From Helicobacter cetorum (GTDB taxonomy: Bacteria > Campylobacterota > Campylobacteria > Campylobacterales > UBA6016): 64,000 nt of DNA. Position numbers and translations under genes: made by a program. Where the stretch lies: NCBI GenBank assembly GCA_022729705.1, contig DZAX01000006.1, forward strand, positions 1 through 64,000, given 5' to 3'. Position 1 is the first letter of the stretch. Each line of letters starts with the position of its first letter. The notes below the pieces were generated by a model. The model did not search any database and was not told the DNA's origin. It saw only the letters and a program-made list of their open reading frames with translations. Of the stretch, positions 18,192 through 28,954 are shown piece by piece.

Positions 18192-18343
18192 ACCAAAGCC
18201 TCCAAATACTTTTTTTTTATTTTAAAGCAAATAAAGTTCCAATCAGGTTTAATACAAATCATAGTAATAATATATGTGTAAATATATTTTAAGCTTTCAT
18301 CAGATAAGATTTCACCTCTTATTTACCATAAGACCCTGCACAA

Positions 18344-18428
18344 GCCGGAGTGGTGGAACTGGTAGACGCGCTCGACTCAAAATCGAGTACCGAAAGGTGT
18401 GTCGGTTCGATTCCGACCTTCGGCACCA
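18344..18428 (+). tRNA. tRNA-Leu(CAA)
   Basis: GCCGGAG...CTTCGGC-A-CCA acceptor, anticodon stem CTCGA/TCGAG with CTCAAAA loop, variable arm, GGTTCGATTCC T arm. Confidence 0.95.
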
Positions 18429-18452
18429 CCTGATTTTAAGGCTCTCACTCTC

Positions 18453-18746
18453 CTACGCCTCCCTTTTCAAAATTTTAGTATTTATGTCTTGTGACACATT
18501 TGTGACATCTTGTGACACGAAGCCATATTTTTCTAGAAATTCACCACGTTTTATTCGATTGTCGTTGATGAATTTCGCATAGTACTTTTCAGTTGTCGCC
18601 ATAAAGGCAAAAATCTTACCGCCCGCTCTATAAACCCGTACTCTATCATCAAAATGGCGCCTTTTTTGGATAACAGATAAGTGTATTGTATTTTTATTAA
18701 AAATATCGGCTAGAACTGCTGATGATTTCCAAAAAACACTTGACAT
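18453..18746 (-). CDS. hypothetical protein, 97 aa
   Basis: Intact ORF convergent with the tRNA. Confidence 0.45.
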   Translation of the reverse strand: MSSVFWKSSAVLADIFNKNTIHLSVIQKRRHFDDRVRVYRAGGKIFAFMATTEKYYAKFINDNRIKRGEFLEKYGFVSQDVTNVSQDINTKILKREA

Positions 18747-18804
18747 AAACTCTTTAAACCCCTAAAATAAGCACAAAATACTCAAAAAAAGGCGGAACCA
18801 CTAA

Positions 18805-19959
18805 ATGGTCAGATCGTTGTTTTTTAGAACGAGGCTAGTGCATTGGATTGGCGTGTTGCTTTTAATTGTGAGCGCGCTATTTTTTACGGATAATATTATC
18901 GGACAAACTGTGCAAATTGTGGTCGCTATAGTTGTATTGATACATGACTTTGACGAAAAAAAGTGGGGTGTAAATCCAATACGTCAGGCGATAGCAAACT
19001 TTCAAAAACTAGCCAAAAAAGACCTTTCTAGGTCAGAACCAATCAACACCTCCTATAATGCGGAAGCCAAAAAGATGTTGGACGCCGCAGACGCCTTTAG
19101 AAAACAAACTCAAGAGCTTATAGTGTCAGCTTCAGATTTGGCAAAAACCGGAGATAAAGCCGCATCCAAGCTTTCTTTGCTCTCTCAAACATTTGAACAG
19201 ATTGGGCTAAAAGAAGAAAAACTTTTATCTTCGGTGGTTGAAAATACCGAAAACACACTATTGTCCGCAGAGAAGTCGGTCAAAGAAGCTCAAAAAACAA
19301 ACGAAGCAACAAAATCAACACAGAAGCAGTTGGAAAACGCCCAAAAACAAATATCTACAATGAGCGTTCAGATAGAAGATAGCGTAAGAACCGAAACGGA
19401 ACTCTCTTTAAAATTAAACGAACTATCAAATAACGCCGAGCAGGTAAAAGAGGTGTTGACGGTCATAGCCGATATAGCCGATCAGACAAATCTTTTGGCG
19501 CTAAATGCGGCGATAGAAGCGGCTAGAGCCGGAGACGCCGGAAGAGGTTTTGCGGTAGTCGCCGACGAAGTACGAAAACTAGCCGAAAAAACGCAAACAA
19601 GCCTCGTGGAGATAGACGCTACAATCGCAACTATTGTAAACGCTATAGCCGCCGTAGGTAGCGATATGAAAACAAACGCATACAAAATAAAAACCCTTAT
19701 AAACTCCTCGCAAACTATTGAAATAACAATAGCGGACATATCAAAAACAATTATAAATCTTTCAAGCTACGCCGCAAACTCTGCAAATATAGCGACAAAT
19801 TCGCGAGAGAGAATAAGCGCCGTAGTCGATTTGATAAAAGAGCTGTATGATATTGCTGGTTCAAAAATATCAAACGTGAAAGAGATTTCAATAATAGCTA
19901 TAGAAATAGGCGACACTACGACGACTTTACACGCAAAGCTTGGGGAGTTCAAAGTTTAG
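18805..19959 (+). CDS. Methyl-accepting chemotaxis protein lacking an evident sensor domain
   Basis: Two closely spaced N-terminal TM helices and MCP hairpin [41 protein letters not shown]. Confidence 0.93.
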   Translation: MVRSLFFRTRLVHWIGVLLLIVSALFFTDNIIGQTVQIVVAIVVLIHDFDEKKWGVNPIRQAIANFQKLAKKDLSRSEPINTSYNAEAKKMLDAADAFRKQTQELIVSASDLAKTGDKAASKLSLLSQTFEQIGLKEEKLLSSVVENTENTLLSAEKSVKEAQKTNEATKSTQKQLENAQKQISTMSVQIEDSVRTETELSLKLNELSNNAEQVKEVLTVIADIADQTNLLALNAAIEAARAGDAGRGFAVVADEVRKLAEKTQTSLVEIDATIATIVNAIAAVGSDMKTNAYKIKTLINSSQTIEITIADISKTIINLSSYAANSANIATNSRERISAVVDLIKELYDIAGSKISNVKEISIIAIEIGDTTTTLHAKLGEFKV

Positions 19960-20056
19960 CGCCAAAACTAAAATATTTCTTTATCTTAATATCTGATATA
20001 ATCTAGCAAACTATGTTATTTATACAAAAGATTTATATGAAAAAAGAAACACAACA

Positions 20057-20917
20057 ATGAGTGAGTTCAGCGTCACAGAGGCGGAAGCAGAGGCTATTGT
20101 CACAGAGTTTTTAAACAATCACTTCAAAAACATAAAAGAGGTTGTGGAGTTTGAACAGGAGTTTGTGGAGTCAAACGGGCTAGACGGTGCGCAAATAGAC
20201 TACTTTAAACTCAAAAGATTTATAGAGACCGCCGTAAGAAACCTAAAAGCGATAGATATTCGATTACTTACCGGCGTCGTCTACAAGCTTTATAAAGACG
20301 CTATGAGTCTTTATACTTTCTATTTTGAGTCCGTGACAAAAACGGCGATGCCAAAGCTGATATTTGAAAGAGATTTTTTAAAAACTATCAAATACTACAG
20401 AGAACTAGAGCATAAAATCGAAGAGCTAAAATCTATGAAAAACACATATGAAGTAAAGATGCGATACTTTGAAGGTTCTTTGAAAAAAGCGGAGCTTGAG
20501 CTGGATGGAAGCGACGCAAAAAAAAAAGAGTACAACAGCATAAAAGTTAGATACGCCGAAGCTACACACTACTTTGCCACGGCAAGAGACGAAATTCCAA
20601 AAGTATATCAAAAGCTCAAAGACGTCGAGTCGTTTTTCTCTCGTATGTTTTTGACAATGTTTGACGAGCATAAGGCGTACTACCTAAGCGAGCTAAAAAG
20701 TTGCACAAACACAAAGCTATACTATCTTGATAAGCTACTTTGGTATAGAGCGGAAAGAAGTCCCGAGATAAGGCGCTTTTTTAAAGAGGCGGATATCAAA
20801 GGCGGATATGAGGCAAAAACTTTTATAAATTACTACATAAGAAATATAGATATTAGTAAAACTTTTGACAAGGGATGGCATAACTATCTAAAAGAAATTT
20901 TGGATATTTTGGAGTAG
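20057..20917 (+). CDS. hypothetical protein, 286 aa, helical/coiled coil
   Basis: Long intact ORF directly preceding the cNMP-domain-like gene. Confidence 0.65.
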   Translation: MSEFSVTEAEAEAIVTEFLNNHFKNIKEVVEFEQEFVESNGLDGAQIDYFKLKRFIETAVRNLKAIDIRLLTGVVYKLYKDAMSLYTFYFESVTKTAMPKLIFERDFLKTIKYYRELEHKIEELKSMKNTYEVKMRYFEGSLKKAELELDGSDAKKKEYNSIKVRYAEATHYFATARDEIPKVYQKLKDVESFFSRMFLTMFDEHKAYYLSELKSCTNTKLYYLDKLLWYRAERSPEIRRFFKEADIKGGYEAKTFINYYIRNIDISKTFDKGWHNYLKEILDILE

Positions 20918-20924
20918 ATGAAAG

Positions 20925-21437
20925 ATGTTTACTAACTATACACCAGACGAGGTGCAGGAAATTGTAACGGCGGGTTCTTCAAAAAAGAAAGGGGCTTCGG
21001 TCTCATATATATCCCAAGAAGAAAAACTATTTTATGCTACAAAGCATGTGAGACTTTTTGACGGTATAGAGATGGAGTATATCCAAAAAATAGTCTCAGA
21101 CGTCAAAATAGACAGATACCAAAGCGGCGACACCATGGATATGGGCGGGGGAAACACGCAGATGATACACTATGTGATGTCAGGGTGTATTACGATGCCG
21201 CTAGAGGGCGAAACACAAGTAGAGTTGGGGAAAGATCAGGTATTTGGCGAAGTCGGAGCTTTTACAAAAACAAATAGCCAAAAGATAATAAATATCGCAG
21301 ACAATAATACAATGATTTTTTCTTTTAAGATAAATAAAAACGAGCTATCAAAAGATACGGCTGAGGCTTTTGTAAAACTGTATGAGGCGCTGTTGATGCA
21401 TACTACTAATAAGCTTTTGTGGTTTGATTTGATTTGA
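20925..21437 (+). CDS. Cyclic-nucleotide-binding-domain-like protein
   Basis: YQSGDTMDMGGGNTQMIHYVMSGCITM...LGKDQVFGEVGAFT, CNB-type beta roll. Confidence 0.6.
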   Translation: MFTNYTPDEVQEIVTAGSSKKKGASVSYISQEEKLFYATKHVRLFDGIEMEYIQKIVSDVKIDRYQSGDTMDMGGGNTQMIHYVMSGCITMPLEGETQVELGKDQVFGEVGAFTKTNSQKIINIADNNTMIFSFKINKNELSKDTAEAFVKLYEALLMHTTNKLLWFDLI

Positions 21438-21443
21438 TGTAAT

Positions 21444-21530
21444 ACGTCAAGACGGGCAAAGCCCGTCTTGACGGCAGGGACATAAATGTCCCTTGCAACC
21501 CCCTGAAGCTACCCGCATAAATGCGGGAGA
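21444..21530 (-). repeat. Mosaic palindromic intergenic repeat, family A
   Basis: CAAGACGGGCAAAGCCCGTCTTG / GGGACATAAATGTCCC / CCCGCATAAATGCGGG; inverse orientation of 36382-36466. Confidence 0.85.
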
Positions 21531-21616
21531 GTAAGGAGGGTCTGAAAAAAAAGCGACTAGTCGCGCGAGCCCTCACGCTGAAGACCTCATTTTGGGCTTT
21601 GCCCAAGATGTGAGAA

Positions 21617-21973
21617 TTAATCAGATAGAGCGGCTTTTGCTTTTTCTACGATTTGTTTGAAAGTTTCAGGCTCGTGCATAGCCATATTTGCAAGGATTTT
21701 TCTATCAAGTTGAATGTCAGCTTTTAGTAGTCCGTTTATAAATCTTGAATAGCTAATTCCGTTTAGTCTACAAGCGGCGTTAATTCTAACGATCCATAGT
21801 TTTCTAAACTCTCTTTTTTTCTGTTTTCTATCTCTAAATCCGTAATAGAGACTTCTTTCTAGTTGCTCTTTTGCTTTTCTAAAGTGTTTATGTCTACCGC
21901 TAAAGAAACCTCTAGCAAGTTTTAATACTTTTTTGTGTCGTCTTCTTCTGACGACCCCTGTTTTTACTCTCAT
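21617..21973 (-). CDS. rplT: 50S ribosomal protein L20
   Basis: [37 protein letters not shown]. Confidence 0.98.
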   Translation of the reverse strand: MRVKTGVVRRRRHKKVLKLARGFFSGRHKHFRKAKEQLERSLYYGFRDRKQKKREFRKLWIVRINAACRLNGISYSRFINGLLKADIQLDRKILANMAMHEPETFKQIVEKAKAALSD

Positions 21974-22072
21974 TTGTTTTGGTCCTTTACCATTGTTTTC
22001 TAACTTAGGCGCCGCACTTTAAGCGGACTTGCCCCGATACGTTAGTATTTCGGGAGGTTGGGTTTTAATTAA

Positions 22073-22140
22073 TCCTCAAATTTCCAGCAAAGCTAGAAAT
22101 TAGCTCTTCAGCAGAGGACTCACGCAACTAGTCGCTTTTA
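22073..22140. repeat. Palindromic intergenic repeat, family B
   Basis: AATCCTCAAATTTCCAGCAAAGCTAGAAATTAGCTCTTCAGCAGAGG...CTAGTCGCT; second copy at 22441-22512 and related sequence near 21548-21600. Confidence 0.8.
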
Positions 22141-22155
22141 AAAAAGCGGCTTCAA

Positions 22156-22347
22156 TTACATACAAAGCATAGCGTTGACAGAGTCAATGTTTGCGCTGTG
22201 TACAGTTTTTGGTGATTTTAGATTTCTCATTTTTTGTGGGCTTTTTTTGGTTAGAATGTGGCTTCTAAAGGCCGCACCTCTTTTGATTGAGGATTTTCTA
22301 ACTTTAAATCTCTTAGCCGCACTTTTGACCGTCTTCATTTTCGGCAT
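22156..22347 (-). CDS. rpmI: 50S ribosomal protein L35
   Basis: [38 protein letters not shown]. Confidence 0.98.
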   Translation of the reverse strand: MPKMKTVKSAAKRFKVRKSSIKRGAAFRSHILTKKSPQKMRNLKSPKTVHSANIDSVNAMLCM

Positions 22348-22440
22348 TCGGCTTCTCCTTGCAAATATTAAATCAGCCCCTAAGGGCAGATTTTAAGGAG
22401 GCAATTATATCTAATGAAGTTTTAAAGTTTTTATATTTTG

Positions 22441-22512
22441 ATAAATCCTCAAATTTCCGGCAAAGCCAGAAATTAGCTCTTCAGCAGAGGGCTCTCGCGA
22501 CTAGTCGCTCTT
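22441..22512. repeat. Palindromic intergenic repeat, family B, copy 2
   Basis: AATCCTCAAATTTCCGGCAAAGCCAGAAATTAGCTCTTCAGCAGAGGGCTCTCGCGACTAGTCGCT. Confidence 0.8.
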
Positions 22513-22530
22513 ATAATCAAAAAAGTTCAA

Positions 22531-23076
22531 TTATTCCGCAGTAGCGGCGGTTTTGATTGCGCTTTTTTTCGGCAACACTGTCATGTTGACATATCTTCCC
22601 TCTAGGCTAGGCTCTTTTTCCATGTCGCCCATATCTTTTACCATCTCATATATCTGGTGAAGAAGCGTTGCGCCGACTTGAGGATTCGCCATCTCTCTAC
22701 CGCTTAGAAACACTCTAAAACGAACATGTTTTTTCTCTTCCAAAAACTCTCTTGCGTGCTTGATTTTGTAGTTTATATCGTTTTGCGCAATTTTTGGAGA
22801 TAGTTTTATCTCTTTTATTTCGATAATTATCTGTTTTTTTCTAGCTTCTTTAGCTTTTTTGGCTTGCTGGTATTTGAACTTGCTATAATCCATCACTTTG
22901 CAAACGGGAGGTTTTGCGTCGGCCGAAATTAGTACGAGGTCAAGACCTTTTTCATTGGCTATCTTCATAGCCTCCATCGGAGTTATAATGCCGTGTTGTT
23001 CGCCCTCTTCGCCGACACATCTAATTTCGTCAAACCTTATCTTCTCGTTTAGTAATACATCATCTTTTTTGCTCAA
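22531..23076 (-). CDS. infC: Translation initiation factor IF-3
   Basis: [66 protein letters not shown] start overlapping the thrS stop. Confidence 0.97.
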   Translation of the reverse strand: MSKKDDVLLNEKIRFDEIRCVGEEGEQHGIITPMEAMKIANEKGLDLVLISADAKPPVCKVMDYSKFKYQQAKKAKEARKKQIIIEIKEIKLSPKIAQNDINYKIKHAREFLEEKKHVRFRVFLSGREMANPQVGATLLHQIYEMVKDMGDMEKEPSLEGRYVNMTVLPKKSAIKTAATAE

Positions 23077-24887
23077 ATAAATACCTCATTATTTTTAGCG
23101 ACAAGCTCTGCGATAAAGTCGTTTGCGCCCATCTCATATTGTCGTTTCTCGCGCCTATCTCTAAGCGCCACCTTGTTTTCCGCCACTTCTTGATCGCCTA
23201 TTACGGCTATTAGAGGAACCCTCTCTTTTTCGGCGTTTCTTATTTTTTTTGATAAACTCTCGTTTTTATCGAAAACTTTTGCCGAGACATCGACTTTTAT
23301 CAATTCTTTTTGAATCTTTTTTGCAAATTCTATATGGGATTCGCCTATCGGAACCAAAATCACCTGCGTAGGGGCAATAAAGAAAGGAAACTCTCCGCCA
23401 AAATGCTCGGTCAAAATAGCTATAAATCTCTCAAACGACCCGATAATAGCTCTATGAATCATAACCGGTCTTACTTTTTGGTTATTCTCATCCGTATAGC
23501 TAATATCAAATCTTTCAGGTAGATTTAAATCCACTTGAATCGTGCCGCACTGCCATTTTCTGCCTATGCAGTCTGTGATTTTTATATCTATTTTTGGTCC
23601 ATAAAACGCACCGCCGCCTTCGTCCATCTGATAAGCCATACCTCGCTCGTCAAGAGCTTCTCTTATAGCGAGAGTCGCTTTATCCCAAAACTCGTCTGAA
23701 CCTATAGCTTTTTGCGGTTTTGTCGCAACCTCTATCGAGTAGTTAAAATCAAACGCTTTTAGTACGCCGTCCACAAAATCCATTACTTCATAAATCACGG
23801 ATTTGATTTGCGCCTCAGTACAAAATATGTGCGCATCGTCTTGCGTAAACTCTCTAACGCGAAGCAGTCCGTGAAGTACGCCGCTTTTTTCGTGTCTATG
23901 CACCATCCCAAACTCAAAAAACTTAAGCGGCAACTCTCTATGCCCTCTAGTCTCAGAGTCAAATATTTTGATGTGACTTAGACAGTTCATCGGTTTGATA
24001 CCGTATTCAGCCTCTTCAATATTTGTAAAGTACATATTTTGACCATAGTTTTGATAGTGTCCGCTTAGCTTCCAAAGGTCTGATTTTAACATCTCAGGTC
24101 CTCTTACAGGCTCATACCCACGTGCTAAGTGCGCTTGATAAAGCAGCTTTTCAAGTCTTCCTCTGAGCCTAGCCCCCGCTGGAAGCCATATAGGCATACC
24201 GCCGCCGATGTCCTCGTCAAAAGCGAAAAGCTTCATATCGTGACCGACTTTTCTATGGTCTCTTTTTTTTGCCTCTTCAAGCATTGTGATGTAGCTTTTG
24301 AGCGTCTCTTTATCAGCAAAAGCTATACCATATATACGAGTCAGCATCTCTTTTGTCTCATCACCGCCCAAATAGGCTCCGGCGACCCTGATTAGCTTGA
24401 AGTTTCTAAGATATTTTGTATTTGGAGCGTGCGGTCCGCGACAAAGGTCTTCAAAAGAGCCCTGCGCATATATGCCTATCTCATCCGAATCAATCTTTTT
24501 TAATACTTCAAGTTTTAGCTCGTCGTTTTCAAACTTTTTTAGAGCTTCTTCTTTTGTTATGGTGTATTTGGTTATCTCTTTTGCCGCCTCTGCGAGCTCT
24601 TTCATCTTCTTTTCTATAGCGCCTAGCTCGTCTTCGCCGATTTTTGCGCTAGTCTTGAAGTCGTAATAAAACCCTTCTTCAACGGTTGGTCCAACAAAAA
24701 ACTTAGCGTCAGCATAAAGCTCTTTTATAGCCTCCGCCATAAGGTGCGCCGCACTGTGTCTGATGATTTCTAACGCTTCTTGTGAGTTGTCGAAAGGGAT
24801 TTCCTGTAGATTTTGAGTGTCTATATTTTGCGCGCTCTGAGTATCAACTATCTGATCCTCTAGCTTAAAACCAAGTATATCTTTCAA
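23073..24887 (-). CDS. thrS: Threonyl-tRNA synthetase
   Basis: [25 protein letters not shown], full-length class II aaRS core. Confidence 0.98.
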   Translation of the reverse strand: MKDILGFKLEDQIVDTQSAQNIDTQNLQEIPFDNSQEALEIIRHSAAHLMAEAIKELYADAKFFVGPTVEEGFYYDFKTSAKIGEDELGAIEKKMKELAEAAKEITKYTITKEEALKKFENDELKLEVLKKIDSDEIGIYAQGSFEDLCRGPHAPNTKYLRNFKLIRVAGAYLGGDETKEMLTRIYGIAFADKETLKSYITMLEEAKKRDHRKVGHDMKLFAFDEDIGGGMPIWLPAGARLRGRLEKLLYQAHLARGYEPVRGPEMLKSDLWKLSGHYQNYGQNMYFTNIEEAEYGIKPMNCLSHIKIFDSETRGHRELPLKFFEFGMVHRHEKSGVLHGLLRVREFTQDDAHIFCTEAQIKSVIYEVMDFVDGVLKAFDFNYSIEVATKPQKAIGSDEFWDKATLAIREALDERGMAYQMDEGGGAFYGPKIDIKITDCIGRKWQCGTIQVDLNLPERFDISYTDENNQKVRPVMIHRAIIGSFERFIAILTEHFGGEFPFFIAPTQVILVPIGESHIEFAKKIQKELIKVDVSAKVFDKNESLSKKIRNAEKERVPLIAVIGDQEVAENKVALRDRREKRQYEMGANDFIAELVAKNNEVFI

Positions 24888-25100
24888 TTGTCGCCTTGTG
24901 TGGTTTTTGATTAAAATCGGAAATAAAGCCTAATTATACACAAAAACAACAATAAAAGCGGCTTAGGCGATTTATCTTTTATCTGCGGCGAGCGGTCTTT
25001 AATTTTTTTGCATAATAATAACCAAGCGATCTATTATTGAACCCTCATGCGAGAATTAATCAGAGGGTTTAATAATCTAAAAATCAGATCGGTAAAACTA

Positions 25101-26033
25101 TCAACGTAACTGTTTTTTATGCTTATCCAGCCAAACCATTATCCCTTTTTGGGCATGGAGTCTATTTTCCGCCTCTTGCCAAACGTAGCTTTGCGAACCC
25201 TCTAATACGCCGGCACTTACCTCTTCGCCCCTGTGAGCGGGCAAGCAGTGCAAAAATATAGCGTTCTCTTTGGCCAGAGCCATCAAAGCCTCGTCTATGA
25301 TAAATCCATCAAACGCCGCTAATCTTTTTTGATACTCGTCCTCTTGTCCCATGCTAGTCCACACATCGGTAGTTAGCACATCGGCGCCGTTTGCCGCCTC
25401 TTTTGGGTTGTTTGTGATTACTATTGTCGCTCCGCTTATCCTAGCAAACTCTTTTGCCTCTTTTACGATAAACTCTTGCGGCTCATACCCTTTTGGTGAG
25501 GCAATTCGTATCTCAAAGCCCAGTTTTGCGGCTAGATTTAGCCAGCTGTTTGCCATATTGTTGCCGTCTCCTATATATGCGACCACGGGATTTTTATCCT
25601 TGCCAAGCTCAACCATCGTCATATAATCAGCCATTAGCTGCACCGGATGATAGAGATCCGTAAGTCCGTTTATAAGAGGAACTTTTGAGTGTTTGGCAAA
25701 CTCTTCAATCTTCTCTTGCTCATACGTCCTTATCATCACCATATCGCACATAGAGCTAATTACTATCGCCGTATCGGCAATAGGCTCGCCGCGTCCTAGT
25801 TGAAGATCTCTGCTGGATAGAAAAAGCCCCACCCCACCAAGCTGATATATGCCAACCTCAAAGCTAACCCTTGTTCTAGTCGAGCTTTTTTCAAATATCA
25901 TAGCAAGCGTCTTGCCCTCCAAATACGGCACATGCTCGCCCTTTTTTGCATCGCACTTTATACGCAGACCAATGTCTACAATCTCCAATATCTCTTCTTT
26001 TGTAAAATCCCTCAGACTCAAAAAATGTCTCAC
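25101..26033 (-). CDS. argF: Ornithine carbamoyltransferase
   Basis: [35 protein letters not shown]. Confidence 0.97.
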   Translation of the reverse strand: MRHFLSLRDFTKEEILEIVDIGLRIKCDAKKGEHVPYLEGKTLAMIFEKSSTRTRVSFEVGIYQLGGVGLFLSSRDLQLGRGEPIADTAIVISSMCDMVMIRTYEQEKIEEFAKHSKVPLINGLTDLYHPVQLMADYMTMVELGKDKNPVVAYIGDGNNMANSWLNLAAKLGFEIRIASPKGYEPQEFIVKEAKEFARISGATIVITNNPKEAANGADVLTTDVWTSMGQEDEYQKRLAAFDGFIIDEALMALAKENAIFLHCLPAHRGEEVSAGVLEGSQSYVWQEAENRLHAQKGIMVWLDKHKKQLR

Positions 26034-26051
26034 TACAATTTTCCTTATATC

Positions 26052-27026
26052 TTAACTGTTTATTAGTTTTGCGGCTTCTTTGGCGTGATAACTTATAATT
26101 ATAGCGGCTCCAGCCCTTTTAATAGAGAGTAGAGTCTCCATCATCGCCTTATTATAATCAATCAAACCCATTTTCCCCGCCATTTTCAACATTGCGTATT
26201 CGCCCGAGACATTGTAGGCGGCTATTGGAGTATTTGTTCTTTCTTTAATATCTCTAATTATATCAAGATAGGCTAAAGCGGGCTTTACCATAAGTATATC
26301 AGCGCCTTGCCTCTCATCTTCAAGGCTTTCTTCTATCGCCTCTAAGCGGTTTGCCGGATTCATCTGGTAGCTTCTTCTATCTCCAAAGCTGGGTGCAGAC
26401 TCAGCTACGTCTCGAAAAGGCCCATAATAAGCGCTAGCAAACTTCGTAGAGTAAGCCATCAACGGCAGATGCGAATAACCGCCGTTATCAAGAGCGGCTC
26501 TTAGCGTCTCTATCGTTCCGTCCATCATTCCGCTAGGAGCTATCAAATCAGCCCCGTGTTTTGCGTGAATAATGGCTTGTCTCGCCAAAATCTCCAGTGT
26601 TGCGTCGTTGTCAACCGTCTGAAGTTTTGTATTCAAAATACCGCAATGCCCATGGTCTGTGTATTCGCAAAAACACAAATCAGTAGCTATCATAGCGCTA
26701 GGATGAGCGTCTTTAATAGCTTTTAGAGCCTCGGCTATAATCCCATGCTCACATAACGCATCGCTACCTATAGAGTCTTTGACGCTTGGAATTCCAAACA
26801 GTATAAACGAGTTTACGCCAAGTTTTTGGCACTCTCTTATCTCCTCTATCGCCGTATCTACGCTCATTTGATACACGCCGGGCATTGACGACACTTCGTT
26901 TTTTATCCCCTTGCCTTCTCTGATAAAGAGTGGATAGATAAAGTCGCTCACGGCTAGTCTTGTCTCCGTAAGCGCTTCTCTTATTTGTGGGTTCAAACGA
27001 ACCCTTCTAAATCTCTTAAAACTCAA
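26052..27026 (-). CDS. hemB: Delta-aminolevulinic acid dehydratase
   Basis: [35 protein letters not shown]. Confidence 0.98.
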   Translation of the reverse strand: MSFKRFRRVRLNPQIREALTETRLAVSDFIYPLFIREGKGIKNEVSSMPGVYQMSVDTAIEEIRECQKLGVNSFILFGIPSVKDSIGSDALCEHGIIAEALKAIKDAHPSAMIATDLCFCEYTDHGHCGILNTKLQTVDNDATLEILARQAIIHAKHGADLIAPSGMMDGTIETLRAALDNGGYSHLPLMAYSTKFASAYYGPFRDVAESAPSFGDRRSYQMNPANRLEAIEESLEDERQGADILMVKPALAYLDIIRDIKERTNTPIAAYNVSGEYAMLKMAGKMGLIDYNKAMMETLLSIKRAGAAIIISYHAKEAAKLINS

Positions 27027-27204
27027 AATGCGCCTTATAACTTGAATTGAGGCGATTTTAGCAGAAATAATTAGTGGAAAAGTTTAAAGCGCATAAGGTT
27101 AGTTACCAGCTTTGCCGTAATTTTGGATAATTTGTGCAGGGTAAGCCTAATCTCACCGATACTAAGATAAAATAAAAAAGATTGAACACCATTAAGGATT
27201 TAAG

Positions 27205-27777
27205 ATTTTACCTATCGAAGTTTCCAACGTCGCAAAGTTGCCCTCACAATTTGGCGATTTTTTGATACAAGCATTCAAAGAGGGCGACAAAGAGCATTTG
27301 GCGATAATGACAAAAGATTTAGATTGCGATACTCCGCTTGTCAGAGTGCATTCCGAATGTCTCACAGGCGATGCGCTTGGGAGTCTCAGGTGTGATTGCA
27401 GAGATCAGCTTGTAAAGGCTCTTAAGCAGATAGGTCAAGAGGGGTGCGGCATTGTGCTTTATTTGCGTCAAGAAGGGCGCGGAATAGGACTTTTAAACAA
27501 AGTAAACGCCTATAAGTTGCAAGACGAGGGTTTTAATACTTACGAAGCAAACCATCAACTAGGCTTTGGCTCAGACGAGCGAAACTTTGACATAGTCGAA
27601 TATATGCTCTCATACTACAAGGTCAAAAAAATAAGACTACTTACAAATAATCCAAAAAAACTATCCTCGATTAAAGGCGTAGAGATTATCCAAAGGGTGC
27701 CGATAATAAGCGAACCTCACGAGCACAACAAAAACTATCTAAAAACAAAACAAGAACAGGGCGGACACTTATTTTGA
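27205..27777 (+). CDS. ribA: GTP cyclohydrolase II, probable non-canonical ATT start
   Basis: VHSECLTGDALGSLRCDC, YLRQEGRGIGLLNK. Conserved IEVSNVAKLPSQFGDF begins upstream of the tracked TTG (27238); only ATT 27205-27207 follows AAGGA at good spacing. Confidence 0.85.
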   Translation: MLPIEVSNVAKLPSQFGDFLIQAFKEGDKEHLAIMTKDLDCDTPLVRVHSECLTGDALGSLRCDCRDQLVKALKQIGQEGCGIVLYLRQEGRGIGLLNKVNAYKLQDEGFNTYEANHQLGFGSDERNFDIVEYMLSYYKVKKIRLLTNNPKKLSSIKGVEIIQRVPIISEPHEHNKNYLKTKQEQGGHLF

Positions 27778-28364
27778 GTATGATTGCAGACGCTTTACTC
27801 GCGCAAGAGATAGAGATTGACAAAGAGGCGGCAAAAAAGCTGTTTAGATTTTGCGAACTGCTAAAAAGCTGGAATAAAACACATAGCCTAACCTCACTTA
27901 GAACCGATGAAGAGTATACGGAGGCTATTCTTGATAGCGTATACCCTCTGAAATTTTTAGGCGAATTTAAAAGCACCCTTGATATAGGAAGCGGTGCTGG
28001 TTTTCCAGCCTATGCGTTAGCTATTGTCAAAAAAAATGCGCATTTTACGCTTTGCGAGCCGCTAGTGAAAAAATACGCTTTTTTGCAGTTTGCAAAAATT
28101 GAGTTAGGGCTAGCAAACATAACGGTTAAAAAAAATAGAGTCGAAGAGTTGCAAACAGACGAGTTTGAACTAATCACATCAAGGGCGGTGGCAAACTCTC
28201 AAACTTTGGTCGATTTGTCCTCAAGACTCTTAAAAGAGGACGGCTATTGGCTTTTTTATAAAGGCGATCTATCGGAAAGAGAAATACGAGGTGAAAACGT
28301 CCGCGTATATTCAAGAGAGAGAAGACGCTACGTCCTAATACATAAGGAGAAAGAGCATTGCTAA
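27774..28364 (+). CDS. rsmG: 16S rRNA (guanine-N7) methyltransferase RsmG
   Basis: KSWNKTHSLTSLRTDEEYTEAILDSVYPL...LDIGSGAGFPAYALAI. Confidence 0.95.
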   Translation: MSMIADALLAQEIEIDKEAAKKLFRFCELLKSWNKTHSLTSLRTDEEYTEAILDSVYPLKFLGEFKSTLDIGSGAGFPAYALAIVKKNAHFTLCEPLVKKYAFLQFAKIELGLANITVKKNRVEELQTDEFELITSRAVANSQTLVDLSSRLLKEDGYWLFYKGDLSEREIRGENVRVYSRERRRYVLIHKEKEHC

Positions 28365-28591
28365 AATTTTTATTTAATTTGGCGGTCATTGTCATCGTAG
28401 GCTATATCATATATATAAAGTTTTTTAAAAAACCAAAACAAACCATAAAGCAAGATAGAGATGAGTTTAGACAAGTGGACAACTCTATAATGGTGGGTTG
28501 CGATAAATGCGGAACTTTCGTCGAAACAGGCGACTCAATAGCAAAAGACGGTAAATTTTACTGTTCAAAAGAGTGTGCGGGAGTAAAATAG
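28358..28591 (+). CDS. PP0621-like small protein
   Basis: N-terminal TM plus MVGCDKCGTFVETGDSIAKDGKFYCSKECA. Confidence 0.8.
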   Translation: MLKFLFNLAVIVIVGYIIYIKFFKKPKQTIKQDRDEFRQVDNSIMVGCDKCGTFVETGDSIAKDGKFYCSKECAGVK

Positions 28592-28954
28592 ATGGTAATT
28601 ATAGGCGGACCAAAAGAAGTTTGCATCGCTTGCGAGCTCTCTTTTGACAAAGAAGGGGCTTTAAGATACTTCAAATTTGATGCAAAAGAGCTTGCAAAGT
28701 ACAAAAAACTAGTCGATGAGGGCGAAGATATAGCGCTTGGAGTCTCAGACATTAAAGAGCTTATATACGCTTGCAACATAGGCGTCAAATATGCGATAGC
28801 CAACAAAGAAGATGCGGCGATAATGCAAAAAATAGTAGACTCTTATCTATACGATACAAAACTTTTAGCTATTATCTACGAAGAAGATGAGATAGAGTGG
28901 GCGGCTACGGCTGAAATAGACGGAGTTGTATTTGACGAGGACGAACAGCTGTGA
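28592..28954 (+). CDS. hypothetical protein, 120 aa
   Basis: Contiguous ORF in an operon-like cluster. Confidence 0.7.
   Translation: MVIIGGPKEVCIACELSFDKEGALRYFKFDAKELAKYKKLVDEGEDIALGVSDIKELIYACNIGVKYAIANKEDAAIMQKIVDSYLYDTKLLAIIYEEDEIEWAATAEIDGVVFDEDEQL

Noticed and set aside
18483-18515. Tandem TTGTGACA repeats as a CRISPR-like or iteron array
   Set aside because: Only three short imperfect units lying within the C-terminal codons of a small ORF; no spacer regularity.
21406-21606. 66-aa ORF, and N-terminal extensions at 36424 and 39767 sharing M(S)(L/M)P(S/P)(R/I)RAL(L/P)VL
   Set aside because: The similar peptides are just translations of the family A palindromic repeat, not a protein family.
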